Of a stretch of DNA of 64,000 bases, positions 33,999 to 45,187 are shown piece by piece (the stretch's first letter is position 1; each line of letters begins with the position of its first letter). A program made the position numbers and the translations under genes. Under the pieces are notes generated by a model. That model was given only the letters and a program-made list of their open reading frames with translations. It was not told where the DNA came from and searched no databases. The stretch is from Zarea fungicola (taxonomy: Eukaryota > Ascomycota > Sordariomycetes > Hypocreales > Cordycipitaceae). The stretch is taken from NCBI GenBank assembly GCA_900169235.1, contig FWCC01000028.1, positions 91,957 through 155,956 on the forward strand. Reading direction: 5' to 3'.

Positions 33999-34970
33999 TG
34001 TATGCTCCGTTTTTGGCCTCCTGTCTAACCCAAAGTTTTAATCAAAACTTTGCAGAAACTGCAGTTGAACAAGTTGAGTGTAATGTTGCGAGGATAGTGG
34101 TAAGAAGCGCTCGCTGCATCTCTTGAGGGACGGAAATTTACAAATCTCTCGATGGTGACGCAGTCGTATCTAATAAATGGCTCTACAGTCGTTGAGCAAG
34201 CCTGCGGGCCTTGCGCGGGGGTTCCTAGGCAGTAGTTGGTTCCCAGTTGGATTATGAGACAAAATTAACCCAGTAACTAGAAGATCGACCCCGTCCTCCC
34301 GCAATCTTCTACCTTTCGGAACTGGGACTTGGCCGATTTGGCCGACTTGACCGACAAGGCGGAGAAGGCGCCACATTTCAGCCTTTCCATGTTGGATGAG
34401 TTATGAGGACCAGCATGAGGCCTTCGCCAAGTCACGGTATTCTTATTGACGATATGCAGGACTGTTGATTTAGTCAGACATTATGCCGTGACTCTGCAGC
34501 TCGGACATCTTCAAAGTCCTTCTCGGTAATGAGGCCGTGTCCGAATGTTACGCCAAGAAACGGAGCCGAGCTAATGTCGGACCATCGCGTCTTCGGTCGA
34601 GATGCGAATGCTACCTTGCCTGCCGTTTGGGAATTATTCTTTCTCCCCTTTGCGTCATCTTGCATTCGATGGAGGAAATGTAGTACTGAAAACAACTCTA
34701 TTTAGAATTGAACATCAGCTTTCCTCGGCCCTTCGGTCTTGGAGCGTCTCGGCCCGTCGTCGCAACAGCATCATCCAGGTCTAGATTTAATATTATGAAT
34801 GTATAGAAACAATGTGTATAGTGCTACATCAGCAATAACAACCCTGACTCGGAGAGGCCACATTATAGAGACCGCCCTCCTTTGACCCTGTTCGCCACCC
34901 CTTGGGTCTATCTCCTCGGCTGCGCGAAGAAACTACTTCCACCCGGCCGAGAGCAGTCTTTCCGGCCATC
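33999..34970. other. Intergenic region with a possible short coding relic
   Basis: Mostly non-coding. On the minus strand 34474-34695 a 73-codon frame ends with protein-like text (RWSDISSAPFLGVTFGHGLI), preceded by a TTTTCAG acceptor-like site, but no upstream exon could be attached. I do not call a gene. Confidence 0.35.
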
Positions 34971-35810
34971 TCATTGAAAGCCGAGGCTTGCAATCAATTT
35001 ATCATCAAGCTCCTTGAGCTCTCTCCTCTTGCTCTCCACTGCAGGGGTTTTAACCGGCAGCCTGGGTGATGTGATTTCCAGCCCGCGCAGCTCCTTTAGC
35101 TCGCGCAACGCCGCGGCGATGTCGTCCGCAAAGCGACTCCAGATGCTCTTTTCCATGTGCCACTCGCAGCACGCTCGATTGATCCGCAGATGCCGCACGC
35201 CGGATGCCGGCGCAATGGCCCGGATGAAGTGCAGCTGTTCGTAGTCGGACCACACGTAGATGGCCATGCTCCGAATCGCCTCCCTGCGCGTTTGGCTGAC
35301 GGTGCTGAAGAACACGCCCGCATGGGCCGAGTTTGGCAGCTCGAGGCGGTTCACCCGGTAAAAGATGGGCTCGGCCTCTGCGTGTATGCGCCGGCACGTC
35401 TCCAGCAGCATGAGGACCGTCACCCGCTGCCTGTACTTGCGCAGGAAATGCGGTGCGACCAGCAAAACGGTTTCCCGCTCGACTGAGAGTGCGTGCTCAT
35501 AAATTTGCAGTCGGAGCTCGGCTGGTAGGGTGAAGAGTACGGACTGCGACTGGGAGTTCGCGCGGTGGTGGCGTCCTGCGCTCGTTCGGTCCTGGGGCAG
35601 TTGATACTGTGCAAATGTGTAGCGACCGTTCAGCCAGCCGTTCGGTGCGCTGTAGACTACGGAGTTTTCGAGGCCGTATGGGAATTGGAATCTTGCTTGC
35701 AGTGTTGCAGTGTATTGTTCGTTGGCATCCAGTGGTTCAATGACCTCCCCGACATGACCACTGCCGCCGCTGGGCTCGGCAGTCGAATTCTCATCGCGTT
35801 CTGACGACAT
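34971..35810 (-). CDS. F-box-like (2EXR/DUF7730-type) protein
   Basis: Intronless, 279 aa. The central SVLFTLPAELRLQIYEHALS is the F-box-like start motif (LPxELRxxIY) common in large fungal families of uncharacterised proteins. Next comes VLMLLETCRRIHAEAEPIFY, the second conserved helix of that domain, and a C-terminal part with SMAIYVWSDYEQLHF. The N-terminal 60 residues are low-complexity and acidic. These proteins are thought to be substrate receptors or degenerate relatives; no target can be inferred. GC-rich codons fit the neighbouring active genes. Confidence 0.78.
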   Translation of the reverse strand: MSSERDENSTAEPSGGSGHVGEVIEPLDANEQYTATLQARFQFPYGLENSVVYSAPNGWLNGRYTFAQYQLPQDRTSAGRHHRANSQSQSVLFTLPAELRLQIYEHALSVERETVLLVAPHFLRKYRQRVTVLMLLETCRRIHAEAEPIFYRVNRLELPNSAHAGVFFSTVSQTRREAIRSMAIYVWSDYEQLHFIRAIAPASGVRHLRINRACCEWHMEKSIWSRFADDIAAALRELKELRGLEITSPRLPVKTPAVESKRRELKELDDKLIASLGFQ

Positions 35811-36118
35811 ATTTGGGCACTTTCATTCGCAGACGCAGTTAGGTAATTGTTGGTGGGTTGAGTTTTAGTTTGAATGGATTCATTGGCGCCAGAGTCGAGC
35901 AGAGTATTTATACTCGGCAGCTTGGGCGTGGCGCGCGTGGCGTTTAAACATGCCGTATTATAGTTTGATGGCCTTCACGATGAATCACCAGAATAATGTT
36001 GGATTTTGGTTGCGAGCAATTAAATTACATAAAACGTGCACTGCAATGAGATCTGACAAAAACGGGTGCTATTGGTAGTCATGCAACTACCGAACCTGAA
36101 ACCAAATGCTTGACACCG
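35811..36118. other. Intergenic region
   Basis: Promoter of the F-box-like gene (minus) and 3' end of the FTA2-like gene. No other signal. Confidence 0.4.
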
Positions 36119-37072
36119 TTACTTCTTGATTTTTCTTGGGCGTAGTTTGTCTGTGTAGTCGAGGTTCTTGAACCGCCTCCAGCTAATTAGATACCCTTCA
36201 TTGTCGGCAATCTCCTCCAGCGCAACTACGTCACCTACTTTGACCTCATCAACCTCTTTAGCATTTATAGTATTCATGCAGCAATATGGTTCTGTCCATG
36301 CGGAGCCAAAGTCCACCAGTTTACCATCCAGGAAGTTATCCATGCGAGCATCCCTATTGTATACGTGGAGTCGGTTCAGAGCCAAGATATCCCTTCGCAT
36401 TTTATCTATGCTCCGATAATTGACACCTGAACTAGAAGATGCAAGTGCCTTGACTATGCCACGGATGGGCGCTTTGGAGGGATCTCGAGTTCTGGGTGGT
36501 GGTGGTGTTGCAGACTCGGACGCCGTGGAAACCCAGTGTTCGCGGAGTAGGCAGTCCTCTTCAAGATCAACGCCGCTCTCTAGCAAGATGGGCAAGTACT
36601 TCTCGTCTACGAAAAGAAACCCAAAACACGCTATCGAAATGGCTTGTTTAACTTGTCCCTTTTCCGTCGCCTCGTTGATTCTTCCGTATGCGCGACACTC
36701 AGCGTAGAAGGGATCCTTGTGCAACTCAACTTGTCGCCTGGCGTTGGGTCCTTCCACAATATCGTTCCAATAGTTGAAGCTGTCGTCTGGATTGAAGAAC
36801 TTGAACTAAAACAATATTAGCCGTGTTGGTACACAACGTATCCCTAGCAGACAAGAAAAAAAGAGCTTTACCACTTTCAAAGCATAGAGCTTTGATTTAA
36901 TCTTGACTTTGAAGACGTACCCCTGTCTTCCCGATTCGGAATGATCTGGTAGATGGCTGTCCAGCCGACCCAGCCACTCGATGGGTGAATTCCAATGCGG
37001 AAAGGGGCGGAGCTTTGGCCCATCGCAGGGGGGCAGCTCCTTGGGCGGCCGAGGCCGTTTTTTAGCACCCAT
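36119..37072 (-). CDS. FTA2-like kinase-fold protein (kinetochore Sim4 complex subunit family)
   Basis: Exon 1 37072-36872 and exon 2 36805-36119 join in phase 0 over a 66-nt intron, giving 295 aa. Family blocks: LPPCDGPKLRPFPHWNSPIE, YVFKVKIKSKLYALKV (beta-3-like Lys), FYAECRAYGRI, IACFGFLFVDE, then VYNRDARMDNFLDGKLVDFG with a degenerate catalytic-loop/DFG-like region. This resembles the PF13095 FTA2 family, which has spread in filamentous fungi well beyond the single kinetochore subunit. A kinetochore role is therefore not assured for this copy. The frame is open 57 codons upstream; the ATG at 37072 was chosen because conserved sequence begins soon after. It faces away from the gene at 37547. 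Confidence 0.75.
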
Positions 37073-37546
37073 ACTGTTGTTTTGAGCAGGCCATCGGCCA
37101 TCAGGATGCTGGAATTTCCGTGAACATATATGGGAAGTTGAGTGGCGAAGGAATCGGAGCAGCGGAACAAGGATATTGGAATGGCGGCGGCCCGACCCGT
37201 CTGACATGCAGCAGGAGGCTGTAGGGGGGTCGGGCGGAGCCACTGATACGCGGCCAATGATATTGGGCTTGTCATTTCATATTGGTGGTCACGTCATGCT
37301 AGTTCGCGTGTCGCACCCGGATTGGCTCTTTCTTCTCAGCTTGACATCTGTAGTGGTGTTGTCCTTGGCCTAACGGGCGCTAAAGGACATCAGGGAGAGA
37401 ACGGCGGGGGCCAGCCAGCCCTCCTCAACGGATAGGATTTGGATCAGATGGCTGTCGCCCTATTTTATCTCCTTTATCTTACCTTGCTTAATTTTTTCCC
37501 TTCTGCAGCGTCATAAGAACACGCCAAACATCAAACTCATGGTACA
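37073..37546. promoter_or_regulatory. Shared divergent promoter region
   Basis: 474 bp separate the start of the FTA2-like gene (minus) from the start of the unknown gene at 37547 (plus). No other gene is visible, so both promoters must lie here. The pyrimidine-rich run at 37440-37510 fits the leader of the rightward gene. Confidence 0.45.
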
Positions 37547-39224
37547 ATGCCAGAGCCTAATGCAGTAACAGTACTTGATTCATTAATGTGGGAGAACCCC
37601 GAGGTTCAACTCAAAATTCCTGCGAGTAAAAGCCTTACTACAAACCGGGATTACATTTTTCCTGCTAGACTCCAGGAATGGGAAGATTTCAATTTCGAGA
37701 CTCTCAAGGAACTGAATCTACTTGATCTCATTCGCGAAGCGAGAACTGGTCTGAGTGGCCCTCCTTACCTTGGCCGAGGGGAGCGTTTTGTAAAAGCAGA
37801 GCCTCAAACCCTTCATATTCTTACCAAATGGAGCCACAGTATTGTTCAAGCGGGTCTGGATGCTGTGGAAAAGAAAATTCCAACCTGTACCTGGAATGCT
37901 GCAGTGACGAAAGAAGACAAAGCATCCAGCACACATCAAAGCACGCCAGCGCCCACGGAGTCCAGCCCATCGTGTCCCCCTACCCCATCCAAGAAAGGGC
38001 AACATACAAACAAAAGAGGGCGAAAAAGGCCCAGATTTAACCCAGATGGAGGTGCGACGGCCATTTGTCGCACTCATGGAATTTCATGTCCGGCGAGCGA
38101 GGTTGAGCTGCTGCCAAAAGATTACAAACCCTCTACTAAATGGAAAAGCAAACAGGTTCTGCAAAAGTTTATTAAAGAAGATGGGTCATGGATAAAAGGA
38201 GCTACCCGAAACTCGATGACACTCCCTATACAGCAGGCATTCACCTATAGCGTGGAGTTTGGATGCCGATACGGATGCGTCTTGACGACGGAGGAGGCCT
38301 TCATCTTCCGTGTGCGCCCAGGTAAGGCATGATGTAAATTCATGTGATGCCTTTGTTTCTGCAGAGAATTATGCACTAATTTGCTGGAAAGATTTGAAGC
38401 CCGGCGCCTCGACGAAGTCGCTCAAACAAGTGCTCAGAGACGATGCGTGTCTGGAGTATGTTGTTGTTCCATGGTCAACTAACGAGGAACACTCAGACGA
38501 GGTACTTACGCCATGCACCTGCGAGATTGCCCAAGAAACTTGAAAAAATCTTCCATGGCTTCGTTAAGATTTCAATATGGCGAAGTGCGGTGAACCCTGG
38601 ACAGCCAGGCAACTGCTGTCTGTAGTTGATTCTCGCTAATAGCATCTTGACAGAGCGGGAATGTGACCGGTTCACCGTCGTCCGGTCTGACATTTAACTT
38701 GGCTTTGTGGTTCATTCATGTTCTAGCTTCTGCGGACCACAGAATTCAATGGGAATACGGAAAACTATCCGACTTGAGTATGGCTATTAGGGAATGCGAC
38801 ACAATCATGACCCCTGCCACGCCGGACAGCCATTCTCATACACGGAAGCGAAAGGGTGCCAGGTCAACCACACCGAGAGACCACTCCAGAGAATCTTCAG
38901 TTGAACAAATTAGTCACTCCTTTATAAGTGAAAGTACACAGTTTGGCCCAAAGCCTCCGGTATGTGTAGCGCCTCTACTCATAACTTTCACATCTACTTC
39001 CATCATCTGACAATAAGAGCTAATGGGCATAGCTTCCTCGAGGGATTTCATCATCAAGCGATGCTACCCTACTTAATGGTGAATCATCCCTCCAATTACC
39101 TACCACTAGTTTTGCGGTTGGCGATGAACGAGTCGTCGACACCCAATGCCAGGACACTGGGCAGGACGATGAACGGGAATTGAGAAGGTCGAAGCGAGTT
39201 CGAGCTCGATACGATGGCTTATAA
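37547..39224 (+). CDS. Conserved fungal protein of unknown function with nuclear-type C terminus
   Basis: Exons 37547-38321, 38365-38501, 38654-38959 and 39033-39224 join in frame to 469 aa. The core has SVEFGCRYGCVLTTEEAFIF, then ALICWKDLKPG, LEYVVVPWS and LTFNLALWFIHVLAS. These resemble fungal proteins with a restriction-enzyme-like core often found near kinase-fold genes, but I cannot assign activity. A Pro/Ser/Lys-rich linker (THQSTPAPTESSPSCPP) precedes the core. The last exon ends with RELRRSKRVRARYDGL, a basic nuclear-localisation-like tail. The first intron is only 43 nt and the second 152 nt. The intact frame through four exons argues that the gene is alive. Confidence 0.6.
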
Positions 39225-42200
39225 ATTGCAAAAATTTAAAGAGACACAGTGGGTCACGGTGAACCAGTAAACTTTTATTGAAAGGCATTAATACATTTGG
39301 AGGCTCAAAGTTGGGGATTACCGTGATGTCGCTGCTTACTTTGATGTTGACTATGCATGGTGTTTGTGGGCAGTTCTGACTTTGAACGGCTGAGTAGCTG
39401 AGACTGGCACCCCTTTGCAATTTTATAATGTACAATGGCATCATAGCCAGACGTTATTTTATTCTAGCAACACATTACAGTTGACGTGAACAAAAACAGT
39501 AATGTAAAGCAATATATTATGTTTAAATGAATTATTATTTAATGCTGATGATAAAGTCAGCTACCCCATACCCCCTTTTGATTATCCGCCAGACCATAAC
39601 ATCCAAGTGCTTCGCTCGTACAGCTCAGAATTTCGAAGAAGAGCTTCATCTCAGCTAGCACATACAGAAAAGCCGAAAGTTGGAGGAATGTCATGCTACC
39701 CAGCCCAGCGTTATGCCATTGAGAGCGAGTTCTTCTCTACAGATGTAATAATATACTGGACGATTTATTTTGGGTTGGAAGCAGTCCATTTACCGCAAAC
39801 AGGTGCGACACCACATGACAGCAGTACAAATAGCCAACCGCGGTGATTTGGTAAAGGACAATGTTACCTGGAACCCAAGACAGCAAGCCATGGCGGTAAA
39901 AAGTCATGAGAGGACTTTAGCAGAGAGGTCAGGATACGATATCCACCGTTATAGCAGCCTTTTCGCAAATTTTAAGTGCTGTAATCGCTACTACTCCTGC
40001 CTGGAGCAATTGAATATCTGCCAAGCGCGTTGAGCCTTCTTCCAAAATATTGGATCATACCCCGTCACTATATAATTATCCACATTTTCAGAGATGATGT
40101 AGATATTATGAACAGGTAGCAATGCATCAATGGTCCCTCTGAAAAAGCCCTGTACTGAAGGTCGTGGTGCAACTTCCACGGAGCTACTGCTGCTTTGGTG
40201 ACGTGGGTAGGGCTGATGCAATGGCGAGAGGTCCAGGTTTAATACCCCACACGTTGCCCAGTTTGTGAAGAAGATTATAGTAGCATTTAGGGTGCTAAAA
40301 AAGGGAGGAATATGTCCTGGCATATTCCTCTAGAGAGCCATATATGCCCTAACTTGCCTTAGGGTCTTTATAGACGAGATCAACCTTCTCACCTCTATAG
40401 CAACGTATTAATACAGCCTAAGCAGATGCAATCATTAGAATGATAGCAATAGTATTTCTAGTGTACACCTTGTCGTCTAATATGCTACTTATAACTGCCT
40501 TTTTAAAGCAATGCGCATTGTCGGTTATGGTAGCGTGTTTTAGGTTAGGGGCTTTGCATTTTATAGTGGTTTTAGTCCACTAGGCATAGAGAATATTATT
40601 ATTAGAAAGAAATAATGTCTTCTTAGTACTAGTCACCTACACAGCTTCTTTACGGGCTATTTACCTTCTGCTCTTTGTAAAGATTTTAGGAACGTAAATC
40701 CTATGGGGTTGGCCACTCTTTAGTGCTGTAGGTCTAGCGCAAAGACCATGATTAGAGAAATACGTCTTAAGAGGTATAACGTTTGCAGTGTGTAAATGGG
40801 TTTCTCTACGGCGATGCTAAAACTAGAAAATAGATTAGTGTTAATGCTAATGGCTCTTAACATTAAACTAGACTTACTTTAAAGAACACTCTACTATTCG
40901 CTAAGAAGGTCTATAAAACCTATAAAATCTATTAAGACACAAGGCTAATAAAAGCTTAAAAAGGTTACATGACGAAAAGAAACAGTATATAGACTAAGAA
41001 GAGGCCACTTAGTTCTAATATAGTTCAGTAGACTTCAAGGACAAGGCTTGGGAAGGAGATCCTAGTCGCAGTCATAAAAGCCATATATAATTTTAGAGTT
41101 TGTTAGCTCTCTTTTTAGAGGCCCTTATAAATGCGGTGATCTATGACACTTATTAGATGAAGAGTATTAGAGTGCTTTATTGTAAGACTGTTCTCTAAGA
41201 ACATTTTAGAAGTGTATTGCTTTAGGTGGCTTTTCTGAGAACTATTAACAAAATAAGAAGTAAAGGCTGAGATTTGTTAAAATGAGTCTTACTATATAGT
41301 AAATATGTAAACCATATGTGTTCCATCCTTCACAATTAATTATGCTGCTAAAAGATAATTCAAGTAGACGTTGATCAATTACGTGTAGAAGCTAGATTAT
41401 TGCATACACAATTATAGATTGATACATTGGGTTACGATCTAGGACACGCAATCTCCACCACTTATCACTTGCGCTAGACACTTTCCTTTGGCTCAAGTAT
41501 CGAAATATAGTCAGTGCGGCGTAAACACGCGACTCTGTTCCAAGGACGGGTCATTCTTTACGTGCTGGCGTGGCTGAAAAAAGGATAGTCATCTGTCCTG
41601 GCAGGTTAGGTAGGGTTCTATTCATAAGCTCTGGTTGCTATTCCTAATTATCTTATCGAATATCCATCATAATTATGATAATTGTCTTGGACAGCCGCCA
41701 AAACAGGAACTTCGTCTCACCAATAAACCCCTGCGTAGTCGCTTTGGTCCCAAAGGCAGGACTATTGCAGCCGCTATACAACACATACCACTAAGATCTA
41801 CTGTCAGTATAGTTGTTTGATTCAGCCAGAGTATGATAGCGAGTGGGCAGCTAGTGATGTTGCAGCTTGTCCCTGGTGAGTCAAACACATTGGCTGGCAA
41901 CCTGTTTCATAGCTGCTACAAGGTCGCAAACCTTTTATTTTTTACTGTTATAGATCTTTTATAGTTGCTAGTTGTTCTTGCAGTTGGCTGATTAGGCTCA
42001 CAACTAAATGAAGTACTCCACAGCAGTTCCAGCGGGGCTGGCAGTAACTATTGTGCGAGACCGTGGTCTTGCACTTGAAAGTCGTCTAGTACTTCACATT
42101 TTGTTGGTGTCAAACTAGCGTTCGCTGGCTGCTTCGTGTTTGATAAGATAGCTGTCTCCTAAATAGTCACTATATTGCTTAATGAGTACAGGTGCACAGA

Positions 42201-42424
42201 GCACAGGGAAATGTTAGGTAATTTGCCCCAAATCCGGGCTACGCTGACCTGAGACAAGTTCTGGGGCGCTTCTTGCCCGCACAAATTGATTTTCTTCACA
42301 GCTTGGTTTGTATTCCTGTAGATAACTCTGCCTACTATTGACTTGGTAGCGTCTCAGTGTCATGTTGACAAACTTGTGATATGCGCAGGCCTCTCGACCA
42401 TCACCTCTATTACCTAGCCAAGGA
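39225..42424. other. Decayed AT-rich region, no intact gene
   Basis: From about 40300 to 41400 the sequence is AT-rich with frequent TA and TAG/TAA in every frame. This is typical of an old mobile element altered by C-to-T changes. On the minus strand between 40760 and 40350 one frame gives protein-like segments separated by TAG/TAA (NLKHATITDNAHCFKKAVIS), but I could not name a transposase family. 39225-40300 and 41400-42424 show nothing supported. Confidence 0.45.
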
Positions 42425-43338
42425 TCACGAAATGGTTTCTACTGCTCTATTTAGAAGCATCTCAAACATGGCCCTTTTCAGTCCCTCCGCCTCGTCAACC
42501 TGTTCAATCATTGCCCGTACATCTCTCGCCCACTCCAGTGCAAACATACCCTCGCCAGCTTCTCCAGCCTTGTCCTGTAGTTGCTGGTACTCTCCCAGGA
42601 CCATGAGTATTTTCTTCGACTGCTCTAGGTTCTTGGGTGTTGCCAGGTTTAGTTGATGCAGAGCTAAAGTGGCAGGGAGATAAAATGAATAAACCGGCGT
42701 GTTGAGGGCGTTACACGCCTGGTCGCACATGGCCGACTCAGTCACGGTAGCGCCATGTTTAGGCAGCCGACCGAGCTGTGTCTCAAGAGAAATTTCGTGA
42801 AAAAGTTCGACAAAAGAGGTATACGACGGATGGGTACGGAAAAACTCCGCCAGGAGAATATAAATTGCAGACTCGAGCATACTGGCGTCGTTGATGGCCA
42901 TCAGGCCGACGCCTTTGGCTCGATACCAGCAGACCTTACCGTGGCGAGTGGCGCTGCTATTCTTAATATCATCGCATACACCAAAAACGCTCTGAAGGAG
43001 CTCAATCATCCATCCAAGAGTGGCGGCGTCAAAGTACTGCTCGTCTGATAGAGCTGTGCCACCCTGCAGAAGGAGGACGCAGTCCGGCACGGAAACTCCA
43101 AAAATACAGGAGCTGCCGAGGATATTATGCTCAACATTCTTGAAGCTCAGTCAGCAACTTTTCGGTAAGGTGAACTTTGCATGTTGGAATAGTATACATG
43201 AAGGAATCTCGTCTTGAATGGCTCGGGGAGCCTGTACTTATTGACCCGCGCGAGCAATGCACTTTCGAGTCGGGGGTAGATGGACCTAAACCTTTGTAGG
43301 GGAGTGACTTGGGAACGGACACTAGTAACGGCTGCCAT
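42425..43338 (-). CDS. Farnesyl-diphosphate-synthase-like protein lacking both Asp-rich motifs
   Basis: Exon 1 43338-43198 and exon 2 43138-42425 join in phase 0 over a 59-nt intron, giving 284 aa. Family blocks: FRSIYPRLESALLARVNKY, SVPDCVLLLQGG, LGWMIELLQSVFGVCDDI, GKVCWYRAKGVGLMAINDA, FVELFHEISLETQLGRL and YSFYLPATLALHQL, close to fungal FPP synthases (about 347 aa). The first Asp-rich motif DDxxD reads DDIKN. The second region, normally GxYFQxQDDYxD, reads GEYQQLQDKAGEAGEG, so the second DDxxD is gone. About 60 residues are missing overall. The frame is still open. It is either a recently dying paralogue or a protein with a changed role. It lies next to a terpene-synthase pseudogene, so a former job supplying FPP to that cluster is likely. 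Confidence 0.75.
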
Positions 43339-43871
43339 CTTGCACTAGTAGGGAATAATTGAAGGTTCAATACTATGTTTTTCCGCAGTTATAGAAATAA
43401 CGCCGACTGCAATGCCGAGCGGTTAAACGAGGTTCAAATTAGATGAAATACCCAGAAAATACTTTGCAATGCGATCTATCCATCTAATAAAAAATGCAGT
43501 AAAATGCCTAATGCAAGGAAAAAGAAAGTAGTCTACATAAATACTAGTTCCATTATGTTTACAATCACACATGTGTTCATAATCATAAATGTGTTCATAA
43601 TCATAACTGTGGTCATAATTATGTATGTGTTAGTACAAAACTCAATAGCACCAGTATTTTCCAAGCTAATTGCAGTCCCTTTCCCATCGATAAGCTAGCA
43701 AAGAGTGACATAGAGGATAGTGTAAGACATGGTCGAGGACACTCTATTTCTAAATTTTGGTCCTTTTAGGCATCCTCCTCCACGAGCCGTTGTGGCGGTT
43801 GGTCTTCATCTTTAAAATTGAGCCACATCCCTCATCAAAAACCAACAAAAGTAGCACTCGAGCTTATAAAA
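43339..43871. other. Intergenic region between the FPPS-like gene and the terpene-synthase remnant
   Basis: AT-rich, with short direct repeats of ATAATCATAA-type words at 43560-43625. No supported gene. Confidence 0.4.
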
Positions 43872-44899
43872 TCAAATACAATGAATAACGCTACTGTAAG
43901 CCCGAAATACAATCTTTCCCTGTTTATTCTTTCCAACAGTTTCATAGTACTGACTGCCAAAGTCTACCGCGACTATCCGAGACATCATCTCGTACTTTGT
44001 AGATGACGTTACTGGCGGATCCCAAGTCGACGAGGATGCATTGACCTTGACATCCACCTTGAAGCTTCGTGAATTGGTCGTCTCAGAGTTAATGAATTCG
44101 AGTCTCAGTCAACATCTGGATGTTGTAGACGCCAAAGGGCAGCTTATGTTGGCATGCTAGTCGCAGCTGACTTTGCAGCGTCGCACCCGCTCGAATATCA
44201 AGCCATGGTAGCGCAGCTCACCATCTTCTTTTCCATGCCGAGAATATTCTCGAGGACAAGCCAGACGTTCGAAAAGATCTGCAGTTGAATGTGTCCACAG
44301 GTCAGCCGTGCGGTGATCCAATTCTCGACTGGTTTGCCCGCGAGCTGACACCTCGACCGTGGAAGCACTTTGAACCTCTCATTGCAAACATGATCGTCGT
44401 GGCCTGCTACGACTTCGTCAACGGCATCAGCATTGAGACAATCACCAAAGACGCCAGCGACCTCGCAAATACGCGAGACGTTCTGTACTGGCTGCGTTTC
44501 AAAACGGGCTTATCGCCAATCTATTCTCTCCTGGCACTGGCACGAGTCGCAGAGGTAGAGCATCCCACTGGTTCTGCAGAGAAGTTCATCCAAGTCGTTC
44601 CAAGCGTCATAGCATTTACAAATATTGTCAATGACATCATCTCGTTCTTCAAAGAGTTTCTAGCCGAGGAGAAGGGCAATTATATTGACATGGTTGCCCA
44701 AAGAGATGCGGTTGATCTGCTCGTTGCGTTGCGCAGCACGGCCGAAGAGGGTTTACGCGTAACGAAGAGCATTGAGCTGGCTCTCGCCAGCGAACCTCAA
44801 TATGCTGCAAATTTTAATGTATATGCTAGGGGAATCACTCATTTTCATACGCCCTCTCCTCGCTATCGCATGAGGAAGCTATTCGAGAGCACTACATAA
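43872..44899 (+). pseudogene. Trichodiene-synthase-like terpene synthase, N-terminal half destroyed
   Basis: The last 204 codons (44285-44899) are open and resemble trichodiene-synthase-family (PF06330) class I terpene synthases: WKHFEPLIANMIVVACYDFV, VLYWLRFKTGLSPIYSLL and the metal-binding NSE motif as NDIISFFKEFLAEEKGN. Upstream, pieces such as KSTATIRDIISYFVDD (near 43965) look like the N terminus but lie in other frames, with stops at several points between 44000 and 44285. The first Asp-rich metal motif was not found. I infer a broken gene; a rescue by introns was tried and not found. The neighbours suggest a former sesquiterpene cluster. Confidence 0.65.
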
Positions 44900-44904
44900 A
44901 TTCT

Positions 44905-45005
44905 AACCGGGCGCTCACCACGCTCACTCCCTAACTAGGCTTCATGTGAAGCCCCCATCACTAGGTCTCCTTTGGACCGCCTTAGCCCCCCTATATCACA
45001 GTGAT
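44905..45005 (+). repeat. Dispersed repeat, copy 2 (partner near 21216-21345)
   Basis: Contains AGGCTTCATGTGAAG, CACTAGGTCTCCTTTGGACC and CCTATATCACA in the order of the copy near 21216, with mostly transition differences. It directly follows the terpene-synthase remnant. Confidence 0.6.
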
Positions 45006-45187
45006 ATGTTCGCAACACCTTGGTGTCACGCCTATAAAGAGTGCTATAGGAATAGATAGATGTCAGACTAATGATATAGCTACTAGCTGGGAGTGACTGG
45101 CAAGAGCTATATATGACTATCTAGCGTCAAGTGTGGCTACCAACAAATAGGCTATCTACACAAGACCCATTTATCACAACACCCTAG

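Noticed and set aside
40300..41400. A named transposon in the AT-rich stretch
   Set aside because: Fragments of protein-like sequence exist on the minus strand, but no catalytic motif, terminal repeat or family match was clear enough to name it.
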